Below, one piece after another: positions 1-6,744 of a DNA stretch of 64,000 bases; position 1 is the stretch's first letter, and each line of letters opens with the position of its first letter. The DNA lies in assembly GCF_000271665.2 (NCBI RefSeq), contig NZ_CP010978.1, positions 2,572,501 through 2,636,500 of the forward strand. The letters are read 5' to 3'. Source of the stretch: Pelosinus fermentans JBW45. Its GTDB lineage: Bacteria; Bacillota; Negativicutes; DSM-13327. The notes under the pieces are model-generated. The model did no database searches. It was not told the DNA's origin and saw only the letters and a list, made by a program, of their open reading frames with translations. The translations under genes were made by a program, and so were the position numbers.

Positions 1-51
1 ATATGCAGCATAAACTGTATCAGGCAACGATTTGAATAGGAGGCGAAAATT

Positions 52-225
52 TTGGAAAGTACTCAAAAGACCAATCGATCTAAAATATCGCCAGAAAAAC
101 TAAAAGAAATAAAAGTGCATTGGAGGATGCTAAATCAACCAACCCAAGAAGCGCTGAAGAATTACAATCGGATTTTAGCAAAGGCTCAACTTAGAGTTTA
201 CCACGAAGTATTTGGAAGCAAATAG
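52..225 (+). CDS. Small hypothetical protein, TTG start
   Basis: This 57-residue frame starts at TTG, seven bases after a strong AGGAGG ribosome site at 38-43, and ends at TAG 223-225. The product is basic and charged (many Lys, Glu, Gln) with no membrane segment. I do not recognise a family. The strong ribosome site and clean frame argue for a real gene. It sits at the head of a decayed phage-like stretch, so it may be a small prophage protein. Function unknown. Confidence 0.45.
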   Translation: MESTQKTNRSKISPEKLKEIKVHWRMLNQPTQEALKNYNRILAKAQLRVYHEVFGSK

Positions 226-356
226 CCGGTGCTCCGGCTGTAAAAAAAGTGGACAGGCGGTGATTTGGTGAGCGAAAAAAGCTGATTACATATAGGGATG
301 GATCAGCTATTAGTGCTGTGATGCTGTGGTAGAAAAAGAATCCGTTTTAGAGGACA

Positions 357-485
357 GTGCAACAACAAGTTACGGTACTGCAGACTCAGAGAGATCAACA
401 GACCAATTTGCAAACTGAGGATGTGCACTTAAAAGAAGAACTTGCTGGCGTTAGAAGAGCGGGAGTGGTATGGCAGAGACATTAG
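357..485 (+). pseudogene. Coiled-coil fragment, probably phage remnant
   Basis: A 42-residue open stretch from a GTG to TAG 483-485 reads as Gln/Asp/Glu-rich helical sequence (QTQRDQQTNLQTED). This resembles the coiled-coil part of small phage lysis or holin-accessory proteins. A stop codon closes the frame just upstream, and the ribosome site is poorly placed, so I read it as debris of a longer gene. The family link is an impression only. Confidence 0.25.
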
Positions 486-727
486 ATATCATCGTTGGGG
501 GGGCTGGTGATGAGCGCTTTGGGAGTCAATCAGATGAGATTTTACCGATGGTTATTGATGCGGTGAAGCAGGTTGCTAGTCGATTTGGTGTAGTGCTTGT
601 CATTGGTCGCGTTAAGGCCGTTCAGGAAGTCTTTGACCAAAAGCCGGAGGATGAGTCCGTGGAAGTATTGGTGCATAGCTCAGATGCGCTTTTATTTACT
701 GCTAAAACGAAGAGCATTCCACCATAA
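470..727 (+). CDS. Hypothetical protein, 85 aa
   Basis: The frame opens at ATG 470, shortly after a GGGAG-like ribosome site, and overlaps the end of the upstream coiled-coil fragment. The product is soluble and acidic with alternating helix and strand character; its centre (residues about 28-45) is hydrophobic. No family is recognised. A perfect 11-bp hairpin follows the stop codon. The flanking phage-like scraps suggest an accessory or prophage gene. Confidence 0.4.
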   Translation: MAETLDIIVGGAGDERFGSQSDEILPMVIDAVKQVASRFGVVLVIGRVKAVQEVFDQKPEDESVEVLVHSSDALLFTAKTKSIPP

Positions 728-747
728 AGTAGAAATGGGGTAATAGA

Positions 748-772
748 AGATAAGGTGCCCAGCACCTTATCT
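748..772 (+). terminator. Hairpin after the 470-727 gene
   Basis: Arms AGATAAGGTGC and GCACCTTATCT are perfectly complementary around a CCA loop. No T tract follows, so it may be a weak terminator or a processing site. Confidence 0.4.
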
Positions 773-1120
773 AAAGTGACAATATCTATCAATTATTTAC
801 CTCCTGTAAAAGTCAAGATAGAACAGCATATGCGGAAGGTAATAAAATGATTCCTATTAAATTGGAGGGGAGAGAAAATATCATGAATCAACGGTATTGG
901 TAGAAAGCTAGATAATTATGCTCCTATTTTCTCGTCAGATTGCCAAGGATGAATGCCATGGGATTGGATTTGTAAAGTCGAAGCCAACTGGTGTAATGGC
1001 TGAATGTAGTTGTAAGCAGAGGTTTGATATAGCCTGAATAAGATCATCATCGTACTTTTATTTTCTGGGAAATATTAGGATATTTGTATGGTGATAACTT
1101 CACTTTCCCACTAGGGAGGG
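773..1120 (+). pseudogene. Decayed region with broken reading frames
   Basis: No intact gene is seen. At 884 an ATG follows a GGAGGGGAG ribosome site, but the frame stops after six codons. One base out of frame the text continues as KLDNYAPIFSS, which resembles the start of alcohol-acetyltransferase-like enzymes. A second frame at 918-1037 reads DECHGIGFVKS and AECSCKQRFDIA. That spacing of Cys pairs resembles the N-terminus of phage DnaC-type helicase loaders. Both resemblances are tentative. The stretch looks like fused remnants of degraded genes. Confidence 0.35.
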
Positions 1121-1216
1121 ATGAGTGTGGGACCATGTGTGCGTTGTGGTCGGTTAAAGGATGATGTGGAGAATACTCGCTCTCATTGCCAGCAGCGTAA
1201 AGAAAACTGCTGTTAA
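1121..1216 (+). CDS. Tiny Cys-rich peptide, 31 aa
   Basis: ATG 1121 directly follows an AGGGAGGG purine run, and the frame ends at TAA 1214-1216. A start at GTG 1125 would be out of frame. The 31 residues hold five cysteines: a CVRC pair near the start and a CC end with another Cys between. This is typical of minute zinc-binding phage proteins. Function unknown; it could also be the end of a decayed gene. Confidence 0.35.
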   Translation: MSVGPCVRCGRLKDDVENTRSHCQQRKENCC

Positions 1217-1575
1217 TTCAGAGGTACGCAGCCAGATCGATAAGGCTGTTAAGTGGCGGCGCAATATTATAAAGGATTTCGGGTGATTCAGAACCAGCTT
1301 GGGGAGATATTAGTGTTTCCAACTGCGGTACCTATAAAGGCTGAGCATATGACTGATCTAAGAAACATCAAGAATATTGGCCATGATTACAAAGATCCAT
1401 GTCAATTGATTGATTAGATAAAAAAAGAACAAGACCAGCTCCGTTGATGGTCTTGTTCCAGGAGAATATGTACAGGCTCCATTGTTATGGTCACCTGTTG
1501 GAAGAGAATATGTGCACAATCATATTATTGCCAATTAAGGCATAGGATATACGCGGAAGGAGTAAGTAAGAGGAG
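1217..1575. other. Gene-poor stretch with gene scraps
   Basis: Only short broken frames are visible, for example 1351-1419 reading MTDLRNIKNIGHDYKDP. No ribosome site plus long frame was found on either strand. The stretch contains the inverted repeat at 1427-1458 described separately. It looks like decayed accessory DNA. Confidence 0.4.
1420..1458 (-). terminator. Minus-strand terminator
   Basis: Perfect 11-bp arms GAACAAGACCA and TGGTCTTGTTC flank a 10-base loop. Read on the minus strand, the hairpin runs directly into seven T residues. This is a textbook terminator shape, but no convincing minus-strand gene is left to the right of it. Confidence 0.5.
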
Positions 1576-1803
1576 ATGGCGTTGAGAATGAAGCAGTTTA
1601 TTCTGATGTTAGCTGTAGTGGCAATGCAATATACAGTGAACTCTGGTGACACACTGCAGTCTATTGCTGAACAGTATTGCCAAGGGGATGATCCGCGTCA
1701 GGTTGCGGAGTTTCGCGAGGGAATCAGGGAGCTGAATTATGACGTGATTGGTGAGAGTGATGTGTGGGAGGGGGTAGTTTTAGAAATTAATCGGTGGATG
1801 TGA
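1576..1803 (+). CDS. Phage-type LysM domain protein
   Basis: This 75-residue protein has a short hydrophobic N-terminus followed by a LysM fold: YTVNSGDTLQSIAEQY, then INELNYD-like residues (RELNYDVI), then VWEGVVLEIN. LysM binds N-acetylglucosamine polymers such as peptidoglycan. Small LysM proteins of this style occur in tail and baseplate modules of Firmicute phages and in Negativicute prophages. The AGGAG ribosome site touches ATG 1576, so ATG 1588 (start MKQFILML) may be the true start. Nearby phage scraps support a prophage origin. Confidence 0.55.
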   Translation: MALRMKQFILMLAVVAMQYTVNSGDTLQSIAEQYCQGDDPRQVAEFREGIRELNYDVIGESDVWEGVVLEINRWM

Positions 1804-2129
1804 AATGAAGTTTTATAGCAAGAACTAGATCATCTTGACAGCTTTTCGAAATGGAAGATCTAATGATACGTATAAACATCAAAAATAATATCCAGTCAGC
1901 TACATAAGAGTACCAAGAAGTCCATCCATGGTGATGAGCCATATGCCCTGTATTGATATGGATGTATTCAATAAGCACCGCGAATAACGTCCATGGGAAA
2001 ATATAAGTAAATAGATCTAAAAGTCGTCGCGTTTTTGGAAGCTATTGGATATAGAGATAAGTAACAACAGCGTAAATTTCAATAGCGGAATCATTCCAGA
2101 AGGGCAGCACAGTAAAAATCCGAACTCCC
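1804..2129. other. No convincing gene
   Basis: Only very short frames are seen on the plus strand. A minus-strand frame at 1787-1978 has a hydrophobic middle but no good ribosome site and is not called. The stretch ends in a plus-strand terminator at 2130-2162, which suggests that a gene once lay here. Confidence 0.4.
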
Positions 2130-2162
2130 AACTGCTTACCAAAATGTAGGTGGTTCTTTTTT
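2130..2162 (+). terminator. Plus-strand terminator
   Basis: AACTGCTTAC pairs with GTAGGTGGTT over ten positions, including G-T pairs, around a CAAAAT loop. It is followed by CTTTTTTT. No intact gene precedes it. Confidence 0.5.
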
Positions 2163-2197
2163 TGATCAAATAATTGATCAAATAATTGATCAAATAA
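2162..2197. repeat. Three tandem 12-bp repeats
   Basis: TTGATCAAATAA occurs three times head to tail without mismatch. Each unit contains the palindrome TTGATCAA. It lies about 60 bases upstream of the His/Cys-rich gene, so it could be an operator array or a slippage product. Confidence 0.8.
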
Positions 2198-2260
2198 TTG
2201 GAGCCATTTCACTTAATTTTACATATTATATATAGAATAATGTGAAAAAGAGGTGATAAA

Positions 2261-2482
2261 ATGAATAGCTTTGAATCCGATCGCGATTGTAAGTGCCACA
2301 TTGAGATACATCACCAATGTCCAAAATGTCATCATGAGTGTGAGAACGATTGGCATAAATGCCCTAAGTGTGATCATGACTTCCATGATGAATGCGAGTG
2401 TCCTAAATGTCACAAGAAATGTCACAAAGATTGTCATAAGTGCCCATGGTGTAGTTATGATTTTCATCATGACTGTTGTTGA
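2261..2482 (+). CDS. His/Cys-rich metal-binding small protein
   Basis: This 73-residue protein is built almost wholly from Cys, His, Lys, Asp and Glu. CPKC occurs three times and CPWC once, each within a pattern of the type CPKCxxxFHDxC, with flanking CHKKC and CHKDC units. The density of Cys and His points to binding of zinc or another soft metal, either as tandem zinc ribbons or as a metal store. An AGAGGTGAT ribosome site precedes ATG 2261 at good spacing, and a GC-rich hairpin follows the stop. Long frames in other phases over the same DNA are shadows created by the repeat. I recognise no named family. Confidence 0.75.
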   Translation: MNSFESDRDCKCHIEIHHQCPKCHHECENDWHKCPKCDHDFHDECECPKCHKKCHKDCHKCPWCSYDFHHDCC

Positions 2483-2495
2483 TATTATCGTTGCC

Positions 2496-2513
2496 AGCGC
2501 CCTATGGGGCGCT
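2496..2513 (+). terminator. Hairpin after the His/Cys-rich gene
   Basis: AGCGCCC pairs with GGGCGCT around a four-base loop, followed by TTAATAA. It is a short GC-rich terminator-like hairpin 13 bases after the stop codon. Confidence 0.5.
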
Positions 2514-2524
2514 TTAATAATGCA

Positions 2525-2558
2525 AAAAAAATAAACCACGTTTTGGTGGAAACGTGGT
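2525..2558 (-). terminator. Terminator of the 38-aa minus-strand gene
   Basis: ACCACGTTT and AAACGTGGT form a nine-bp stem. On the minus strand it is followed by TTATTTTTTTT. It lies 38 bases beyond the stop codon of the small minus-strand gene at 2597-2713 and supports that gene being transcribed. Confidence 0.7.
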
Positions 2559-2596
2559 TGCAAGAAGAAACTGTTTGGCAGATTAGTTTAGAGAAA

Positions 2597-2713
2597 TTAA
2601 CAACTAGAAGAACAATCGTTATCGCAGCAGAAAAATAATAAAATAATAATTATAATAATAATACAGCCGGAACCGCCGAAGCCATTGCGACCGCCTCCAA
2701 AACCTAGACCCAT
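2597..2713 (-). CDS. Gly-rich/Ile-rich tiny membrane peptide (YjcZ-like)
   Basis: The 38-residue product starts with a Gly/Phe-rich head (MGLGFGGGRNGFGGSG). Then comes an unbroken hydrophobic run of seven Ile plus Leu and Phe, and a Cys-rich tail with five cysteines (CCDNDCSSSC). The layout of a Gly-rich head plus one membrane helix resembles the YjcZ family of small Bacillus spore-associated peptides. A GGAGGAG ribosome site lies seven bases before the ATG, and a clean terminator follows on the same strand. The family link is by resemblance only. Confidence 0.65.
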   Translation of the reverse strand: MGLGFGGGRNGFGGSGCIIIIIIILLFFCCDNDCSSSC

Positions 2714-2966
2714 AAGTACTCCTCCTTTATCGTCGATTAATATATTGTATGATAGCTAAACAGAAGAGGTGAGTATCATGTAAATATAAACGGTTGCCGG
2801 ATGAAATATAGATAGATGGTTGCTAATTTTACGATTAGAAATTACCTTTGGTATACCTTTAGAATACCTTTAGTAAATATTAAAAACATTAATACAAGAA
2901 GCTTGTACTTTCTTGTTTATACAAAAACGCTAAGGTGAAAATTAAGTTAATATATGGCTGAAATGT

Positions 2967-2989
2967 AGCTCCTTGATGGGGGCTTTTTT
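2967..2989 (+). terminator. Plus-strand terminator
   Basis: AGCTCC pairs with GGGGCT around a TTGATG loop and is followed by TTTTTT. No intact plus-strand gene lies directly upstream. Confidence 0.4.
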
Positions 2990-3002
2990 CTTTAAAAAGC
3001 TA

Positions 3003-3086
3003 TCAATTGCCACAGGACCAAAAAAGTAAAATGAAGATGATAATTATAAAAATAAACCAAATACCCCTGCCATTATAGAAATTCAT
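3003..3086 (-). CDS. Tiny membrane peptide, 27 aa
   Basis: ATG at 3086 follows a GGAGGAA ribosome site at good spacing. The product is a polar seven-residue head, then one hydrophobic helix (GIWFIFIIIIFILLFW), then a short SCGN tail. It resembles the neighbouring 38-aa peptide in layout and strand. I infer a small spore-coat or membrane peptide of the YjcZ type. Its size makes this tentative. Confidence 0.5.
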   Translation of the reverse strand: MNFYNGRGIWFIFIIIIFILLFWSCGN

Positions 3087-3195
3087 AAATATTCCTCCAA
3101 TCTTTAATTATGGTCAGCATGGCGGTGATCGATATGTTTCTGTGAAGATGCAGAGGAATTCAGCAGTAAATGGTTCATGGAACGAAAATGAGAAT

Positions 3196-3225
3196 AACTC
3201 CTTAGGCTCATGTGCTTAGGGAGTT
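3196..3225. repeat. 12-bp inverted repeat before the spoVK remnant
   Basis: AACTCCTTAGGC pairs with GCTTAGGGAGTT around a six-base loop, with G-T pairs in the middle. It lies about 70 bases before the point where spoVK similarity begins. It may be a terminator or a recombination-associated hairpin. Confidence 0.5.
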
Positions 3226-3290
3226 GGTTTGCTATACACATATTTACATATTAATAAAGGAAAGTATCTATTTTACAGGTCTTTATATAT

Positions 3291-3697
3291 ATGTCTTTGT
3301 AAAATCAATGGAAGATCATAAAGAGGAACTAATTTTAATTTTAGCCGGCTATCAAAAAGAAATGGAATTTTTCTTACAGACCAATCCGGGTTTGCGGTCT
3401 CGTTTTCCAATACATATCGATTTTCCAGACTATAACCAACAAGAGCTTTTACATATAGCAGAACAACTATGTGCCAAGCGGCAATATACCTTACCGGCAG
3501 ATACTAAAACATTATTATTAAAACTATTACTACAACACAGTAGTAATAATGACAATTTTGGCAATGCTCGGACTGTTCGTAATCTGATTGAAAGAGCAAT
3601 TCGTCATCAAGCTGTTAGATTAATGTCAAAAACGAGCATTACTCGACAAGAACTAATATTAATTGAACCTGTTGATTTAAAGGAGGTAAAGGAGTGA
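3291..3697 (+). pseudogene. spoVK: C-terminal half of SpoVK-type AAA ATPase
   Basis: From about residue FVKSMEDH onward the translation follows the second half of stage V sporulation protein K: ILILAGYQKEMEFFL, then NPGLRSRFPIHIDFPDY, then the small C-terminal AAA lid region. The P-loop, Walker B and all N-terminal sequence are missing. The open frame extends back to 3212 only as non-homologous, Tyr/Ile-rich translation. Full SpoVK is about 310-320 residues; about 130 remain here. The 3' end is intact and overlaps the GTPase gene by GTGA, so spoVK was once the first gene of that operon. The cut lies where the phage-like region ends. Confidence 0.75.
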
Positions 3698-4299
3698 GGG
3701 AGCTTACTGTAGTTGGCAGGCCAAATTCGGGTAAAACAATGTTTACTCTCAATTTTGCCTCTTATATTGGAATAAAAACAGTAGATGTGACCTTCCGTAC
3801 ATACGATGATTTAATCACATGCCGACATTTTTCTATTGAAGATGCGAAGAAAGAGCTTTGTAGTAGTACAATGCATAAAACAAAATCCTTACAATCATTA
3901 ATACTTAAAATTACTCTTGGAAAAACAACAGTAAATTTCAAACTTACAGATACTTGTGGGATTGGAGAAAAAATACATCAAGAAGAGAAAATTCGTCGTG
4001 GCATGGCGCAGACAATTGGTTTAATGCGCTGTGCAGATTTTATTTTTCATGTTATTGATTTATCCTATATCACTAAAGAATATATAAATAACCCTAGCAC
4101 TATCGATCGCGAGATATATAATTATGGTTTATTTCGTAATTCATATGCAATATTGGCAAATAAGGTAGATATACCTTTTGCTAAAGAGAACCTTACTCAG
4201 CTATCTTCGATATTTCCCAAAGCTACGATTATTCCGATATCAGCATTGCTAAGCCAAGGTTTAAAAGAGGTGAAGACCTGTGTTGCCCGCAATGTGTGA
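3694..4299 (+). CDS. Small GTPase of the Era/TrmE-like type
   Basis: The 201-residue protein carries a P-loop GRPNSGKT at residues 8-15, a DTCG G3 box and an NKVD G4 box, and ends with a short Ser-Ala (ISALL) G5-like motif. This is a single TRAFAC-class G domain with little else. GTG 3694 is chosen because AGGAGG at 3681-3686 is well spaced. The start overlaps the spoVK stop and the end overlaps the next gene, so the genes are translationally coupled. A sporulation role is inferred only from the spoVK link. Confidence 0.75.
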   Translation: MRELTVVGRPNSGKTMFTLNFASYIGIKTVDVTFRTYDDLITCRHFSIEDAKKELCSSTMHKTKSLQSLILKITLGKTTVNFKLTDTCGIGEKIHQEEKIRRGMAQTIGLMRCADFIFHVIDLSYITKEYINNPSTIDREIYNYGLFRNSYAILANKVDIPFAKENLTQLSSIFPKATIIPISALLSQGLKEVKTCVARNV

Positions 4300-4861
4300 A
4301 TTTATCAGTATAATGTTTTCTGTGATACTTTCTGCCATTGCAATTAAATTAGCTGATGATTATTTAGATCAAGATATGGATAAATCTGAAAAGAATTTCG
4401 CAACCGCGCTAGGAAAAGGCAGTATGCTATATGGTATGGTATCGATGGCTTTGGCAGCAAGCCTAAATACTCCGATAAGTATTTCCCTATTTCTTGCTAG
4501 TTACATAATTGGTATGTTTCATGATCTAAAAAGTCATTTTCCGAGCCGGCTCAATGGATTTCAAGAGTCAATTCTAATATTTATAGTGGGTGTTTTCCTT
4601 TTAGGATGGAAGATGATCTTATTCTCAATTTTTTTTGTTATATCAATACAATTAATAGACGATTGTATAGATGATTCTAGAGATGAGTTAATAGGGCACC
4701 GTAATTGGGCTCACCGCCTTGGTAGAATTGAGTGTTTTTTATTATTTCTATTAACTTTATTAATTTCTTGGCTAATTAACGAGGAAATATTTCCTGCAGT
4801 GTTTTTGGGCGCCGTTGTATTCTATAGTACAATATTGTATTATCAGAAAGGGAGATTATAA
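4280..4861 (+). CDS. UbiA-like polytopic membrane protein
   Basis: The 193-residue protein has about five to six hydrophobic helices and two copies of the motif DDxxDxxxD, at residues 26-34 and 127-135. Aspartate-rich motifs at the ends of helices bind prenyl diphosphate-Mg in the UbiA prenyltransferase superfamily. UbiA proteins are usually about 290 residues with unequal motifs, so this is a short, symmetric relative at best. GTG 4280 has an AGAGGTG ribosome site and overlaps the GTPase gene by 20 bases. Substrate and partner are unknown; a prenyl- or isoprenoid-linked step near sporulation is speculative. Confidence 0.6.
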   Translation: MLPAMCEFISIMFSVILSAIAIKLADDYLDQDMDKSEKNFATALGKGSMLYGMVSMALAASLNTPISISLFLASYIIGMFHDLKSHFPSRLNGFQESILIFIVGVFLLGWKMILFSIFFVISIQLIDDCIDDSRDELIGHRNWAHRLGRIECFLLFLLTLLISWLINEEIFPAVFLGAVVFYSTILYYQKGRL

Positions 4862-5079
4862 TGTTATGGACAGGAATAATCATGGTAATTGCGCTGTTAA
4901 GTGGATACATATGGGGTAAACGCGATGGGATGCTATCTGTCAATCAGCAAAGCTTAGTAAGCGTTCCTTTATTATTAAGACAACAATCGTTGGAAAAAGG
5001 CTATTGTATCTTATGTCATGAACCTAGAAAGAAGCGTATTATTTCCAAAATCAGTGGACAGCAAGGTCGACGTATTTGA
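4861..5079 (+). CDS. Small membrane-anchored protein with CxxC
   Basis: The 72-residue product begins with one membrane helix (residues about 3-18, ending in WGKRDG). It then has a short soluble tail with a CILCHE motif and a basic end. It begins one base before the UbiA-like gene's stop ends (TAATG overlap), so it belongs to the same operon. The CxxCH could bind a metal or cofactor. No family recognised. Confidence 0.6.
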   Translation: MLWTGIIMVIALLSGYIWGKRDGMLSVNQQSLVSVPLLLRQQSLEKGYCILCHEPRKKRIISKISGQQGRRI

Positions 5080-5216
5080 AATTCTTAGTAATTATTGATA
5101 GCAAAAAGAGGAATTTATAAGATGAGTATATAATATAAGGAAATATCACATTATTCTACAAAATATTCACAATTAGAATGTTTGATATTCAAATAATTTA
5201 TTTATGGTGGGGTTTG

Positions 5217-6323
5217 ATGCAATATATCATAATTACGTCATTATCCATAGTCATTTCTGCATATCTTATATACGTGTTAACGAATAAGCTATTAAATATT
5301 CGGCTGAATGTAAAACCTCTTATTTTATGTGTGTGTTGTGCGCTTTTAGTCAATATTATTCTGCCACGTATTATTATTGGATTTGTTGGTGTAATAGGAA
5401 CTGTAGGTATATTAACAATCATTACAATCGTCTTTGCATTTAGCATTGCACAGTATAATGAAAAATTTAAAATGTATTCCGAAGAAAATAACGGAGAGTC
5501 TGTGACAAAAAATATAATAAAGGAAGCTGAATCTTCAGAATATGGAGTGTTATGGGAAAAACCAGAAATTATAATAGCTGCAGCCGTACCAATACCTATT
5601 GTAGCTAGCTCTTCTGTAAGAAGTATGGCAAAAAAGACCGATATTAAATCTGAGTTAAAAGAAAAGTCTGTGATGCTAAAGGAAGATGATGCTAATAATG
5701 TAATAGCATTAGAAACTGAAGTGTTATCTGTTGATATAGCAGTTTCTGACATGCATATAGATCCTATTTCCACATCAGAGAAACAAATTGTCAAACTAAT
5801 AGACAAGAGTGAAGAGCTAGAAGAGGTCTATGAGCTGAAAGATGAAAATCGGAATGTGGAGTTAGAGGAGAATAGTGAGATGGTACAAGTTGAAGATGAA
5901 TTACAGGTGCCCATTAATGTGTTTGACTCTTCTTCAAGGGATTTAGATGGTTTAATTGATTCTGCATTTATATATAAGGAACAGCGCAATTTCATTCAAG
6001 CCCTTAAGGTTTTTCGCCAAGCTTTGATTTTATATCCGAATAGTGAAGCGGCACCATTTTTAGTAATGGAAATCGGTACTATATTAAAAAATAGTGGTCA
6101 ATATAATGAAGCAATTCACGTTTTTTGTGAGGGCAGAAAGCTTCCAGGAGTACAAAAAAACACTATGTTTGATTTGGAATTCATTAAAACAATTGCCTAT
6201 TTACGTATAGTAAAGAATATTTTACTTCAGAATCGCTTAGGGGATATTTCATTTAAGAATATTCCGGGGACCGTACTAAAAGAAATTGATTCTGAATTTC
6301 GCGAGTGGCGAAATTCTACGTAA
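5217..6323 (+). CDS. Membrane protein with C-terminal TPR-like repeats
   Basis: The protein (368 residues from this start) has three or four N-terminal membrane helices within the first 85 residues, then a long acidic, low-complexity linker. A C-terminal helical part reads AFIYKEQRNFIQALKVFRQAL and GQYNEAIHVFCEGRKL-like segments, typical of tetratricopeptide repeats. I prefer ATG 5217 because GGTGGGG sits just before it; ATG 5178, 13 codons upstream in the same frame, has no clear ribosome site. It probably anchors a protein-protein interaction domain in the cytoplasm. It follows the GTPase operon after a 137-base gap. Confidence 0.65.
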   Translation: MQYIIITSLSIVISAYLIYVLTNKLLNIRLNVKPLILCVCCALLVNIILPRIIIGFVGVIGTVGILTIITIVFAFSIAQYNEKFKMYSEENNGESVTKNIIKEAESSEYGVLWEKPEIIIAAAVPIPIVASSSVRSMAKKTDIKSELKEKSVMLKEDDANNVIALETEVLSVDIAVSDMHIDPISTSEKQIVKLIDKSEELEEVYELKDENRNVELEENSEMVQVEDELQVPINVFDSSSRDLDGLIDSAFIYKEQRNFIQALKVFRQALILYPNSEAAPFLVMEIGTILKNSGQYNEAIHVFCEGRKLPGVQKNTMFDLEFIKTIAYLRIVKNILLQNRLGDISFKNIPGTVLKEIDSEFREWRNST

Positions 6324-6404
6324 ATCTACAATTTCTAAATAGCACAATTGGGATGTGTAAAAATAAACGTTATATTTCATATTATATAGAATTAATAAAA
6401 TAAA

Positions 6405-6490
6405 TATTTAGCAAACTCATCCAAAGGTGGGGACGCAAAGCTATGGGTCTAAGGGATTATATATCCTATGATTGCCAGGTTGCCGATTCA
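6405..6490 (+). ncRNA. Cyclic di-GMP-I riboswitch (GEMM-I)
   Basis: The stretch holds the conserved GEMM-I core in order: AGCAAACTCATCCAAAG, then GGTGGGGACGCAAAGCTATG, then GGTCTAAGG, a variable hairpin, and ATGATTGCCAGGTTGCC with the tetraloop-receptor-like end. The GACGCAAAGC block is diagnostic. This class binds cyclic di-GMP and controls motility, adhesion and surface genes. A terminator follows 16 bases later, so ligand binding probably switches transcription. The downstream genes are the PRC-barrel protein and possibly the VanW-family protein. Confidence 0.9.
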
Positions 6491-6505
6491 ATTAAGAATT
6501 GTAAT

Positions 6506-6539
6506 TAGCACAGTGCATTATAGATAGGTGCTATTTTTT
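6506..6539 (+). terminator. Riboswitch expression-platform terminator
   Basis: TAGCAC and GTGCTA form a stem around a 16-base loop, followed by six T residues. It lies just after the cyclic di-GMP aptamer and is its likely switching element. Confidence 0.65.
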
Positions 6540-6644
6540 ATATATTTTTCTAAATTAGCGACTAGATTAGTATATAGTCAATAAATAGAGATACTAATGG
6601 CGGGAAATTTAGAACGATTGGTAAGAATACAGAGTAAAATGCTC

Positions 6645-6671
6645 TTGGCGAAGTGGGAAGAGTGCTATAAT
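6645..6671 (+). promoter_or_regulatory. Possible promoter of the PRC-barrel gene
   Basis: TTGGCG and TATAAT are 15 bases apart, and the -10 is extended (TGCTATAAT). It lies after the riboswitch terminator, so the gene may also be expressed independently of the riboswitch. The spacing is short, so this is uncertain. Confidence 0.35.
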
Positions 6672-6744
6672 AAGGTTAAGAAATTGACTAACTGCTTCGA
6701 TGAATGATAAGAGGATATTAAATGATAATTAAGGGGCGCTATTC

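Noticed and set aside
1787-1978. Minus-strand frame of 63 residues with a hydrophobic middle and a His cluster
   Set aside because: No good ribosome site and no support from neighbours. It ends inside the LysM gene. It could be real but cannot be supported.
2162-2197. Three 12-bp repeats taken as CRISPR or an origin iteron array
   Set aside because: Repeats abut with no spacers, are very short and number only three; no replication or Cas gene is nearby.
2219-2563. Long frames on minus and in another plus phase over the His/Cys-rich gene
   Set aside because: They are by-products of its repetitive codons, and the plus-phase 2261 frame alone has the ribosome site.
5198-5806. 202-residue minus-strand frame over the TPR membrane protein gene
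   Set aside because: It is a shadow in AT-rich DNA; the plus-strand gene has coherent helices and TPR text.
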